Assembly (NCBI GenBank): GCA_049509915.1
Contig: JBEKZL010000034.1
Span: forward strand, 1 to 40,498
DNA from: JBEKYD01 sp049509915
GTDB lineage: Bacteria > Acidobacteriota > Terriglobia > Bryobacterales > Bryobacteraceae
Reading direction: 5' to 3'
DNA: 40,498 bases
Positions 31,460-40,374 of the stretch are shown here, one piece after another; position 1 is the first letter of the stretch; each line of letters begins with the position of its first letter. Under the pieces are notes generated by a model. The model was not told the origin of the DNA and made no database searches. It saw only the letters and a program-made list of their open reading frames with translations. A program made the translations under genes and the position numbers.

Positions 31460-34400
31460 ATGGAAATCCGGGTTACTGTGGGCTGCGCAGTGAATGACGG
31501 GAGGGGGCAAATTCACATTAACTGCGAGTCTAGACAAGAGGATTCAGCAGCCCTGGGATGTAATGGCATCCCCGACTTGCTGGCAAATGCCGCGCGGCGG
31601 TATCCTCACGCGGCCGCGCTCCTGGCTCCCGGGCGCGACCCGATGACGTTTGGGCGGCTGTGGGAGCAAGTGCGGCAGGTCGCCGGAGCGATCAGCGAGG
31701 CAGGAATCGGGCGTAACGACCGGGTCGCGGTCGTGCTGCCCAACGGGCCCGAGATGGCTGCGGCCTTTCTGTCCATCAGCGCCGCGGCAACCTGCGCTCC
31801 GCTAAACCCCGGGTACCAGGCGAGCGAATTCGAGTTTTACCTTTCGGATCTGAACCCCAAAGCCCTGATCGTCCAGGCCGGCGCGGAATCGGCTGCCGCC
31901 ACGGTTGCCCGGGCGCGCGGGATTCGGGTGATCGAACTGGTCCCACAGATCCAGTGCGAGTCGGGTGCGTTCTCGCTTCAAGGAGTTACTCCGGCCCCGG
32001 AGCAGACGGTCATTTGCGAGCCTGGGGATGTCGCGCTAGTTTTGCACACCTCGGGAACCACGGCGCGCCCAAAACAGGTTCCCCTGACTCACGCGAATCT
32101 ATGCACCTCGGCGCGAAATATTGGGGCTTCGCTCCAGCTCAGCCCGGAGGATCGGTGCCTCAACGTGATGCCGTTGTTTCACATCCACGGCTTGATCGGT
32201 GCGCTGCTCTCGTCGCTGGCCGCGGGATCCAGTGTTGCGTGCACGCCGGGTTTTCATGCCTTGCAGTTTTTCGATTGGTTCGACGAATTCCGACCCACCT
32301 GGTACACAGCCGTGCCAACCATCCACCAGTCGATTCTGGTGCGCGCGGCACAGCATCGCAAGAGCATTGCCGGGTCGCGGCTGAGGTTTATCCGCTCCTC
32401 ATCGTCGGCTTTGCCTCCCAAGCTGATGGCTGAGCTGGAAGAAATGTTTCAGGTGCCAGTGGTGGAGGCTTATGGCATGACGGAAGCCTCCCATCAGATG
32501 GCCGTCAACCCGCTGCCGCCCGGCGTACGCAAACCAGGCTCGGTTGGACGGGCCGCGGGTTGCGAGGTGGCCATTATGGACGAGCAAGGCTCGTTCCCGC
32601 CAGCGGGACATATTGGCGATGTCGTGATCAAAGGCTCCAACGTCATGGGCGGCTACCAGAACAATCCGGCAGCCAACGCAAACTCGTTTACCGGCGGTTG
32701 GTTCCACACCGGCGATCAAGGCAGGCTGGATTCAGACGGCTACCTGTTCCTCACGGGCCGGACCAAAGAGATTATTAATCGCGGCGGGGAAAAGATCTCT
32801 CCCAGAGAAGTAGACGACGCGCTGATGGAACATCCGGCGGTAAAGCAAGCCCTGGCTTTTGCGCTTCCCGATGCGCGGCTGGGCGAAGATGTGGCCGCCG
32901 CCGTGGTGCTTAAAGAGGGCTGCACGGCCACCGCGCTTGAATTGTGCGAATTCGTCGCCGCGCGGCTCGCGAGTTTTAAGGTTCCCCGTCAAATCGTGCT
33001 TCTCGACGAAATCCCGAAAGGCCCCACCGGGAAACCCGTGCGCATCGGCCTGGCAAAAATCCTCGGCCTAACCGATTCCGCACCCGCGAAGGTTGCGCCG
33101 CGCCAGCCACAAACTCCACCGCGAACCCGGACCGAAGAACAGCTTGCCGGCTTATGGCAGCAAGTGCTGGGGGTGAAAAGCGTCGGCGTGCAAGACGACT
33201 TTTTCGAGATGGGCGGGGATTCGATACTCGCGTCGCAGTTTTGCTCTCGCGTCGCGGCTGTGTTCGGCGTGCAGTTATCGTTTCCGGGCTTGTTTGAAGC
33301 GCGCACCTTGGAGCGTATTGCCGGCTTACTGGAGTCCGGAACAGCCGGGCAGTGTATTCCGAAGAAGCCTCAGATCGAGAGAGCCGCGCGGGTCGGTGCA
33401 ATCCCTCTTTCCTATCCCCAAAGGCAGTACTGGTTCCTGGAACGCTTCGAGAACGGCGGAGCCAACTTTGTCCGTCCCAATGCATGCATGCTGCGCGGCC
33501 CCCTCGATGTGGACTTTCTGAGAGAAAGTCTGGACCAGATCGTGGCTCGGCACGAGATCCTGCGGACTACCTATCACGAATCCGATGGCGTGCCGGTGCA
33601 GAGAGTTCAAGACGCCCGCCCGTTGGCGTTGCCGCTCACCGATCTGACGGAAATTCCAGAAGCCGAACGTCACGGCCGGGTGCACGATCTGGCTCGAAGC
33701 GAGGCGTGGCGCCCCTTCGATCTGTCTGTAGAGCAAATGCTGCGCGCCAGCCTGCTAAAACTGACCGATGAAGAGCATATCCTCCTTCTGACGACACACC
33801 ACATCGCGGCAGACGGCTGGTCAGACCGGGTAGTGCTCCGCGAGTTGGCGGAACTCTACGGCGCAAAATGCGAGGGGCGAGGGGCCGTTCTGCCCGAGCT
33901 GCCGGTTCAATATGCGGACTTCGCGCAGTTCCAGCATCGGTGCTTCGCGGAGGGCCAGTTCGACGCGCAGATCGGATATTGGAAGACGCGGTTGGCCGGC
34001 GCCCCGGAGCTGCTGCGTTTGCCCACGGACCGGCCCCGGCCGGAGCGCCAGACATATCGGGGCGGCGTCGAGTCCGCCATTGTGTCCAAGCAAACCGTTG
34101 CGGCGCTCAAAGACCTCGGCCTTCAACACCACGCTACGTTTTACATGATTCTGCTGGCGGCCTTCCAGGTCTTGTTATCGCGCTACTCGGGCGACCAGGA
34201 TCTCGTGGTCGGGTCTCCGATTGCGGGGAGGACGAACCCTCAGACGGAGCCCCTGGTGGGGCTTTTCGCGAGCGTGCTGGCGATGCGCGCGGACCTCGGC
34301 GGCAATCCCAGTTTTCAGGAGGTCATGGCGCGAACTCGCGGAAGCGTCCTGGACGCCCACGTCAACCAGGACGTTCCCATCGAAAAGCTAATCGAGCAAT

Positions 34401-37324
34401 TATCGCTCAACCGCACCGCGCGCCATCCGGCATTATTCCAGGTGTTGTTCCAGCTCCGTAATCTGGGTGCGGAAACCGCGAATCTCGGCCCGGTAACGCT
34501 GGAGCCGTTCGATTTCGACCCAGGCACCGGGGAGTTCGACCTCTATCTCGATGTATGGGAGAGAGCGCAAGGCTTGTACTGCGCTTTGAACTACAACTCG
34601 GATCTGTACGACGGCGCGACGGCGCGGAGAATTCTGCGCCACTATGAGACATTGCTCCAAGCGATCGTCACAGACGCAGACGAGAGAGTCTCTCAATTGA
34701 ACATCCTTCCGGACGACGAGCGCCGGCAGGTTCTGGTCGATTGGAACGAGACCGCCGCGGAGTATCCGCGCGATTCCTCAATGCACGAGTTGATAGAAGC
34801 GCGAGCGCGATCGACGCCGAATGCGATCGCGGCAATATGCCGGAACGAGCAAATCACGTATGAAGAGCTCAACCGGCGCGCTAACGGGTTGGCCCACCGC
34901 CTTTGGGAGCGCGGCGTCGGCCGGGGTGCGCTGGTTGGAATCGCACTCGAACGGTCCATGGCGCTGGCCGTGGCTCTGCTTGGCGTCCTGAAGGCGGGCG
35001 GGGCTTACGTGCCATTGGATCCGGAGTACCCGCGGCAGCGCCTGGCGGACATGATCGAAGACACCCACTGTCCGCTGCTGATAACGACCTCCGGGCGCGC
35101 GGCGGATCTGGCCGGAGCGGGAGTCGAGGTGCTGTGCCTCGATGGAAGCGATCAACGTGGCGTCATTTCGAGCGACCAGCCTCCCGGGGCTGGCGTGCGG
35201 GGGCACGACTGTGCCTACGTCATCTTTACTTCCGGCTCCACCGGCAGACCGAACGGCGTACCTGTGGAACATCGTTCTCTGGTGAATATCAGTCGTTTCT
35301 TTGCAAAACATATGGGCCTCGAACCCGGCGATCGGGTGCTCCAGTTCAATTCCGTTAGTTTCGACGCTGCCGCGGAGGAGATCTTTCCCTGCTGGCTCGC
35401 CGGCGCGACACTGGTTTTCTGGCCGGAACCGAAGGCGCCCTCGCTCGCTGAATTTGTGGAGTTCGTGGAACGGGAGCAGATCACTCTGCTGGATTTGCCG
35501 ACCGCATATTGGCACGAATGGGCAAGCGAGATCGCTGCCCGTAACCTTCCGCTACCTTCCCGGGTCCGGGCGGTTGTGATTGGCGGAGAAAAGGCGCTCG
35601 TTCCCAAGCTTGCGCTATGGGAACAGGCCGCTGGCGGGCGCATCCGGCTGTGTAACACCTATGGCCCGACCGAGGCGACGATTACCTCGACACTCTACGA
35701 CGTAGTGCCGGGTAAAGGCGTGGTCGGCGGCATACCCATCGGGCGTCCGATCGCCAACACGACTCTTTATATTCTGGACCAATCGCTGCAGCCGGTCCCT
35801 GTCGGAGTTCCCGGAGAACTGTATATTGGAGGCGCCGGTGTTTCGCGCGGCTACTTGAATCGGCCCGAGCTTACCGCGCAGAGGTTCATCGCCAATCCGT
35901 TTTGTGACGCACCGGATCCGCGTCTCTACAAGACCGGGGACCGAGTGCGGTATCTGCCCGACGGCAATGTGGAGTTTCTGGGCCGCACCGACGATCAGGT
36001 GAAGTGGCGAGGGTTTCGAATTGAGTTGGCCGAGGTGGAGAACGCTCTGGCACATCATCCCCAGGTCCGCGCGGCGGCGGCTTCTCTTCGGGACGATACG
36101 GAGGAGCAGCCCGGGCTGGTTGCCTACATCGTTCCCCATGGCGCGCCGCCTACGCCAAACGAACTGGGCCGGTTCTTGAAAACGCGGCTGCCCAATTACA
36201 GTTTGCCGTCGCGGTACGTTTTTCTAGAAACATTGCCGCTGATGCCGAATGGCAAAGTGCATCGCGAGGCTCTCAGAATTCCGGAGCCGACCGGCCCTCG
36301 AATTACTGCAGAGGCCCGTGTGCCGCGGAACAAAATGGAAGACCTGCTTCTGCAAATCTGGGAGGATGTGCTCGACCGGCGGCCGATCGGCATGGAGGAG
36401 GACTTCTTCGAACTCGGCGGCCATTCGCTTCTGGGGGTGCGTCTGCTGGCGCGAGTGGAGGCCGCGTTCGGCAAGCGCCTCACGCTCGCCAGTTTTTTCG
36501 AGGCTCCGACGGTGGCGCAAATGGCCGGGCACCTGCGAAACGACGGAGCGCAGGTGGCCGCCGGGCAGGTGATCGCCCTTCGGTCAGGCACTGGCGGTAT
36601 GCCGCTCTACTTCCTGAATCCGAGCCCGATTTTCCGGTCCCTAATCCTCAACATTCCGAAGGGACTCCCGGTGCGTCTTTTGTCAATGTTCGACCCGGCC
36701 GCCGTGCCGCGGCCCTGCCGATTGGAAGACATCGCCGCAGTGCAGACAGAGGCGATTCTCCGGGATCGACGCGATGGGCCGGTGGCGATTGCCGGATGGT
36801 GTGCGGACGGTGTTCTGGCCCTGGAAATGGCGGAGCAATTGTTGCAACGCCATAAGAGCGCTCCGCTCGTAGTTTTGATCGATGCGTTCAACCCGGCACG
36901 CCTGAGACGCGGTGGCCGCATTAAGACCTTTCAAACGCGGAGTGCCCTGAGGGCTCGCCGTCTGCTCTTTCACGTCGGCAATCTTTCGGCGCTGAGCGCC
37001 GCCGAGCGATGGATGTACATGCGGGATGTCCTCGATCGGGTGGCGGACCGGCTCAGGGACTCTTGCTTGTGGCGTTACGAGCCGCGCCCATACGTGGGTC
37101 CTGTCATCTTGTTCCGCGCGCGGGTTCGTGCTTCCGGCGCCTTGGCCGATCCGGCCGAAGCCTGGAGACCTTTGCTTCCGAGTCTGGAGGTTGTCGACGT
37201 ACCCGGTAATCATGAGGAGATTTTCAGAGAGCCAAACGTCCATACTATTACGGAGTACCTGGCTTCGCGGCTCACGTGCGCAACTACGGACGCCTCGGAG
37301 AAGACATACAGTCACGTGGTTTGA
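31460..37324 (+). CDS. Six-domain NRPS: acyl ligase-PCP-C-A-PCP-TE
   Basis: A 1954-residue assembly-line enzyme. Residues 37-535 form an acyl-CoA-synthetase-like ligase (LHTSGTTARPKQVPLTHANL, PLFHIHGL, EAYGMTEASHQM, GWFHTGDQG, Lys525 in TGKP) that would load a carboxylic acid rather than an amino acid. PCP1 has GGDS (Ser588). The condensation domain (648-1085) has the intact HHIAADG (780-786). The amino-acid adenylation domain (1107-1605) carries TSGSTGRPNG (Asn replaces the usual Lys of A3) and pocket residues D1302, A1303, E1306, D1345, V1373, G1375, T1400, I1408, T1409, K1599; E and D suggest a basic or amine-bearing substrate. PCP2 has Ser1656. The thioesterase has GWCADG with Cys1781 as nucleophile, Asp1808 and the His of VPGNHEE. 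Expected product: an N-acyl amino acid or a cyclised derivative. Confidence 0.92.
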   Translation: MEIRVTVGCAVNDGRGQIHINCESRQEDSAALGCNGIPDLLANAARRYPHAAALLAPGRDPMTFGRLWEQVRQVAGAISEAGIGRNDRVAVVLPNGPEMAAAFLSISAAATCAPLNPGYQASEFEFYLSDLNPKALIVQAGAESAAATVARARGIRVIELVPQIQCESGAFSLQGVTPAPEQTVICEPGDVALVLHTSGTTARPKQVPLTHANLCTSARNIGASLQLSPEDRCLNVMPLFHIHGLIGALLSSLAAGSSVACTPGFHALQFFDWFDEFRPTWYTAVPTIHQSILVRAAQHRKSIAGSRLRFIRSSSSALPPKLMAELEEMFQVPVVEAYGMTEASHQMAVNPLPPGVRKPGSVGRAAGCEVAIMDEQGSFPPAGHIGDVVIKGSNVMGGYQNNPAANANSFTGGWFHTGDQGRLDSDGYLFLTGRTKEIINRGGEKISPREVDDALMEHPAVKQALAFALPDARLGEDVAAAVVLKEGCTATALELCEFVAARLASFKVPRQIVLLDEIPKGPTGKPVRIGLAKILGLTDSAPAKVAPRQPQTPPRTRTEEQLAGLWQQVLGVKSVGVQDDFFEMGGDSILASQFCSRVAAVFGVQLSFPGLFEARTLERIAGLLESGTAGQCIPKKPQIERAARVGAIPLSYPQRQYWFLERFENGGANFVRPNACMLRGPLDVDFLRESLDQIVARHEILRTTYHESDGVPVQRVQDARPLALPLTDLTEIPEAERHGRVHDLARSEAWRPFDLSVEQMLRASLLKLTDEEHILLLTTHHIAADGWSDRVVLRELAELYGAKCEGRGAVLPELPVQYADFAQFQHRCFAEGQFDAQIGYWKTRLAGAPELLRLPTDRPRPERQTYRGGVESAIVSKQTVAALKDLGLQHHATFYMILLAAFQVLLSRYSGDQDLVVGSPIAGRTNPQTEPLVGLFASVLAMRADLGGNPSFQEVMARTRGSVLDAHVNQDVPIEKLIEQLSLNRTARHPALFQVLFQLRNLGAETANLGPVTLEPFDFDPGTGEFDLYLDVWERAQGLYCALNYNSDLYDGATARRILRHYETLLQAIVTDADERVSQLNILPDDERRQVLVDWNETAAEYPRDSSMHELIEARARSTPNAIAAICRNEQITYEELNRRANGLAHRLWERGVGRGALVGIALERSMALAVALLGVLKAGGAYVPLDPEYPRQRLADMIEDTHCPLLITTSGRAADLAGAGVEVLCLDGSDQRGVISSDQPPGAGVRGHDCAYVIFTSGSTGRPNGVPVEHRSLVNISRFFAKHMGLEPGDRVLQFNSVSFDAAAEEIFPCWLAGATLVFWPEPKAPSLAEFVEFVEREQITLLDLPTAYWHEWASEIAARNLPLPSRVRAVVIGGEKALVPKLALWEQAAGGRIRLCNTYGPTEATITSTLYDVVPGKGVVGGIPIGRPIANTTLYILDQSLQPVPVGVPGELYIGGAGVSRGYLNRPELTAQRFIANPFCDAPDPRLYKTGDRVRYLPDGNVEFLGRTDDQVKWRGFRIELAEVENALAHHPQVRAAAASLRDDTEEQPGLVAYIVPHGAPPTPNELGRFLKTRLPNYSLPSRYVFLETLPLMPNGKVHREALRIPEPTGPRITAEARVPRNKMEDLLLQIWEDVLDRRPIGMEEDFFELGGHSLLGVRLLARVEAAFGKRLTLASFFEAPTVAQMAGHLRNDGAQVAAGQVIALRSGTGGMPLYFLNPSPIFRSLILNIPKGLPVRLLSMFDPAAVPRPCRLEDIAAVQTEAILRDRRDGPVAIAGWCADGVLALEMAEQLLQRHKSAPLVVLIDAFNPARLRRGGRIKTFQTRSALRARRLLFHVGNLSALSAAERWMYMRDVLDRVADRLRDSCLWRYEPRPYVGPVILFRARVRASGALADPAEAWRPLLPSLEVVDVPGNHEEIFREPNVHTITEYLASRLTCATTDASEKTYSHVV

Positions 37325-37807
37325 CCTTTCCGGCAAGGAACGCATGACGCTGGCTTCGCCGTCGGCGATTCGAGAGCGAGAGGTGATTCCCGGACGGTTT
37401 CACCGTCGCCACTTCCGTAACGCTGATCGCGGAGGGGCGCTGAAGGTCCTGACTCACCCCGCTCCCGAGTCATTAGGCGATGCGGCCGGCCATCTCGGGC
37501 GATGGCCGCCAGTTGGTTCTGATTTGGAACCCTTTCTTCCCTTCCGGATGTCACCACGGGAAGATAAGACCGGATAGCCTGGATCGGTCGATCTCGACGC
37601 ACCGTTTGCAGATCTCCTCCAGGTCGTGTATCCGGCGAAAACGAACGTCGTGCCATGTGAGAAATGCCCGCCAGAAGGGCGGGAATGCTCATTACCCGCA
37701 CGCTCCGAAGCCGCCACTCACCGCCACCGGCCATTGGCGGCGTGGCCCCCAATGGCCCGCGAAAATGGCCCCACCGCTCGCCGCCATTAAGGGATTGGAA
37801 CAAACAT
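37325..37807. other. Region before the GH79 gene, containing a HEPN fragment
   Basis: No intact gene is seen. The minus strand holds a HEPN-domain fragment (37551-37676, listed separately). The remaining sequence near 37680-37800 is G/C-rich with direct and inverted GGC/GCC strings and gives no family match by eye. Confidence 0.5.
37551..37676 (-). pseudogene. HEPN-domain toxin, C-terminal fragment
   Basis: On the minus strand a 41-codon block reads RAFLTWHDVRFRRIHDLEEI and then CKRCVEIDRSRLSG before a stop at 37551. This is the middle of the HEPN fold of MNT/HEPN toxin-antitoxin pairs, where KAFLxWHxVxFRKTHDLExL is typical and the R-x4-H motif (Arg-Phe-Arg-Arg-Ile-His here) is the RNase active site. 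The first HEPN helix and its Cys/Gln-rich QQAAEKAL helix are missing. The missing start of a HEPN protein lies on the same strand at 39949-40032, beyond the GH79 gene. The reading frame then ends early, so no functional toxin is made. Confidence 0.65.
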
Positions 37808-39874
37808 ATGAGGCATAAGCCCTCCCGTCGCGACATTCTCCGTGGCTTGGGCGCACTCGGTGCTGGTGCTGTCCTGCCCAGAGTACTAACCGGTACCACT
37901 CAGGCCGTCCCTTCCGGCCCCATCACGGCGGCAACTGTAACAATCACCAATACCGTGATCGGTGTCATCGGACCCGCGTTCGCCGGTCTCAGCTACGAGA
38001 AAAGCCAAATGGCGGACCCGTTTTTTTCGCCTCAAAACGATGACGCCATTGGCCTCTTTAAACTCATCGGACCCAGCCTTCTACGCATCGGCGGCAACTC
38101 AGTCGACCAAACCACGTGGACGCCCAATGGACCTGGTCGCACATCGGGGCAGGTAGCGCCCTCCGACATCGATGCTTTGGCCGGCTTCCTCGAAGCCACC
38201 GGCTGGCAGGTGTTGTACGGAACGAGTCTCGCCCGATCGAACCCCGTGCTTGCCGCTGGCGAGATTGCTTACGCCGTCCAGTCGCTCGGCTCGTCTCTCT
38301 ACGGCATCGAGATTGGAAATGAAGTCGACCTTTACGCGGGCGAATATTTCCCCTCTACTTGGGGATTCTCGGACTATCTGGCATTGTGGCAGTCCTTCGT
38401 CGCCGCGATCCGTGAACAATCACCCAATGTGCCGCTCACAGGGCCCGTCGCCGCATCGAACATATCCGGATACGTAGCGCCGTTCGCCCATGCCGAAGGC
38501 AAGAACGTAGTATTGCTGAGCGATCACTACTATCGCGGCAACGGACAGCTCGCCAGCAGTACCGCTGAATTGCTCATTTCGCCCGACCCCGACATCGTCA
38601 ACCAAGCCGAGGCCATGCTCGCCGTCAGCCAATCTGTCGACGTGCCATATCGCTTCGCCGAGGCGAACTCGTTCTGGGACGGCGGCGCTGTCAACGTTAG
38701 CAACTCGTATGCATCCGCCCTTTGGGTGATCGATTTCTTGTTCGCCTGCGCCTCAAATGGCGCGCAAGGAATCAACTTGCATGGTGGCGGCGACGCAGCC
38801 GCCTACACTCCCATCGCCGATTCCAATGGAGTCGTGGTCGAGGCACGCCCGGAATTCTACGGAGTCACCCTATTCACGCTGGCCGGCCAGGGGACCCTCC
38901 AGCAAACCACCATCGGTGCCGGCCGCCTCAACGCGACCGCCTATGCGATCCAAGCGGCAAACGGTGCGCTGAATGTCATCATCAACAATAAGGATCAGGT
39001 TCAGAACCTGAACGTTACCGTCCAGCTTCCCCAAACGGCGAAGTCGGCGCAGCTCATTCAGATGACGGGCCCGTCCCTCGATGCCACAACCGGAGTCGTC
39101 ATTCAAGGTTCTGCCATTCGGCGTGACGGAGCGTTTGCACCCGGTCCCGCCACAACGCTCCCGATATCCGGCTCCTCGGTGTCGTGCTACGTCGGTCCAT
39201 TGACTGCGGTCTTGATTCAAATCGCTGCTCCGCCCACTCCTCCGCTGACGATTGTTTCTTCCGCCAATCCCTCCGGCCTGGCCGCTCCCGAATCTCTCGC
39301 GACCGCTTACGGTAACAATCTGGCGTCATCCGTTTCCCTGACAGACTCCTCTGGAGTGGCTTACACCGCTACCCTCCTCTACGCCTCTGGAACCCAAATC
39401 AACTTCGAAATTCCGGCTGGCATCAGCATCGGCGCCGCCACGGTGAGGATTGGCACCCAGACGGCGGCGGTGCAGATTGCCACGGTCGCGCCGGGATTAT
39501 TTGCGCTCAACGGCGCCGGTCTTGCGGTCGCGTACGTGGTGCGGGTCGGCCCTGGGAACGTACAGACGGTGGAGGCGATTTTCACCGCCCAGAATGGATC
39601 CAATGTTGCTGTGCCCGTCAATCTTAGCCCATCGACGGACCAGTTCTACCTGACCCTCTTTGGAACCGGTATTCGCGGTGCGGGGAGCAATGTGACCGTC
39701 GCGATTAATGGCATCGATGCGGCCGTTGCCTATGCTGGCCCGCAGGGAGCAATTCCCGGACTCGATCAGGTAAATGTACTATTGCCCCCGCAGCTTGCGG
39801 GGAGTGGAACTGTCAATATCGTACTGACCGCGGCCTCACGTGCCGCTAACGTCGTCAATATTGCCATCCAGTAG
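37808..39874 (+). CDS. Tat-exported GH79-type glycosidase with TIGR03437-like domain
   Basis: A 688-residue enzyme. The N-terminus MRHKPSRRDILRGLGALGAG is a twin-arginine signal (SRRDIL), so it is exported folded. The catalytic (beta/alpha)8 domain has SLLRIGGNSVDQTTW, GIEIGNEVDLY with acid/base Glu172, and VPYRFAEANSFWDGG with nucleophile Glu285, the pattern of GH79 beta-glucuronidases and related enzymes; a C-terminal beta-sandwich (about 345-475) completes the clan GH-A fold. Residues 480-688 form a TIGR03437-like domain (TQINFEIPAG, FYLTLFGTGIRGAGSNV, GLDQVNVLLPP). The substrate is probably a uronic-acid-containing polysaccharide, perhaps self-made EPS; this is inference. ATG at 37808 is chosen because it opens the Tat signal. 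The gene lies between two HEPN fragments, opposite in strand to them. Confidence 0.9.
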   Translation: MRHKPSRRDILRGLGALGAGAVLPRVLTGTTQAVPSGPITAATVTITNTVIGVIGPAFAGLSYEKSQMADPFFSPQNDDAIGLFKLIGPSLLRIGGNSVDQTTWTPNGPGRTSGQVAPSDIDALAGFLEATGWQVLYGTSLARSNPVLAAGEIAYAVQSLGSSLYGIEIGNEVDLYAGEYFPSTWGFSDYLALWQSFVAAIREQSPNVPLTGPVAASNISGYVAPFAHAEGKNVVLLSDHYYRGNGQLASSTAELLISPDPDIVNQAEAMLAVSQSVDVPYRFAEANSFWDGGAVNVSNSYASALWVIDFLFACASNGAQGINLHGGGDAAAYTPIADSNGVVVEARPEFYGVTLFTLAGQGTLQQTTIGAGRLNATAYAIQAANGALNVIINNKDQVQNLNVTVQLPQTAKSAQLIQMTGPSLDATTGVVIQGSAIRRDGAFAPGPATTLPISGSSVSCYVGPLTAVLIQIAAPPTPPLTIVSSANPSGLAAPESLATAYGNNLASSVSLTDSSGVAYTATLLYASGTQINFEIPAGISIGAATVRIGTQTAAVQIATVAPGLFALNGAGLAVAYVVRVGPGNVQTVEAIFTAQNGSNVAVPVNLSPSTDQFYLTLFGTGIRGAGSNVTVAINGIDAAVAYAGPQGAIPGLDQVNVLLPPQLAGSGTVNIVLTAASRAANVVNIAIQ

Positions 39875-39912
39875 CATCGCCCAGAAGCTTGTGCAGCGTC
39901 CCATGGCCGAAG

Positions 39913-39952
39913 CCTAAATCTTCCACGTCCGCCGGGATGGCTGCGATTTAGG
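39913..39952. repeat. Inverted repeat at the right boundary of the GH79 segment
   Basis: CCTAAATC (39913-39920) and GATTTAGG (39945-39952) are perfect complements separated by 24 bases. The right arm ends exactly where recognisable HEPN N-terminal coding sequence stops (39949). It may be the end of an inserted segment or a transcription stop for the GH79 gene; there is no T run. Confidence 0.45.
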
Positions 39953-40032
39953 ATCTCGACGCGCCGCAGATCTTGGCGAGTCTTCGCAAGCCACGTTCTG
40001 GTGTCGGCCGTTCGAATGCCCTCAGGCTGCAT
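39949..40032 (-). pseudogene. HEPN-domain toxin, N-terminal fragment
   Basis: On the minus strand an ATG at 40032, overlapping the end of the MNT gene by 11 bases, opens MQPEGIRTADTRTWLAKTRQ and DLRRVEIL, the usual first helix of HEPN proteins (xxTRAWLxKAxxDLxxAE). After codon 28 the sequence loses all similarity. The continuation of the domain is found at 37551-37676. The overlapping start is the normal arrangement of MNT/HEPN operons, which supports the assignment even though the fragment is short. Confidence 0.6.
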
Positions 40033-40374
40033 AGAGCAGCATACCCTCTTCGACAACGGTCGAGGGAAGGGAGGCCTTCAAATGGAGGCGCTTGTCGAAC
40101 TCGTTGCCTGTCCAAACCAGGACGTCCTTGGCAATGCCCAAACCGCTGAGCCCCGATAACCCAGCCTGCAATCCTGAAACTCCGGGGAAGCGCCGTCCGA
40201 AACTATTACCATGAAGTCGTAGTCACTGTCGGTTCCGGCATCGCCTGGTGCAGTCGAACCGAATAGGTAGACCCGCAACGGATGATATGCCTGCACAAGC
40301 CGCCGGACAACCTCGCTTAACACCGGGTCGTTGGCAGAAGGCGGTTTCAACGTTTGGATTTGAGTTTTCGACAT
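40022..40374 (-). pseudogene. MNT minimal nucleotidyltransferase (antitoxin), frameshifted
   Basis: On the minus strand, ATG 40374 opens a nucleotidyltransferase with VYLFGSTAPGDAGTDSDYDF, i.e. the GSx10DxD catalytic motif of the MNT family. After RLGYR a frame change at the four-C run 40151-40154 is needed; the other frame then reads GLGIAKDVLVWTGNEFDKRL and HLKASLPSTVVEEGMLLYAA, the conserved C-terminus, ending at 40022. Without the shift translation ends at 40078. MNT proteins neutralise the partner HEPN RNase, in characterised pairs by adding AMP. One missing G would explain the shift; a sequencing error cannot be excluded. AGGAGG lies only one base before the ATG. Confidence 0.75.

Noticed and set aside
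37671..39887. CCAGAAG at both sides of the GH79 gene as target-site duplications
   Set aside because: Seven bases recur easily by chance and the copies do not sit exactly at the two HEPN breakpoints; it is mentioned only as supporting detail.
39890..39948. Block reading AIPADVEDLGFGHGTLHKLLGD on the minus strand near the HEPN fragment
   Set aside because: It looks protein-like, but I could not place it in a family, and it overlaps the inverted repeat at the GH79 boundary.
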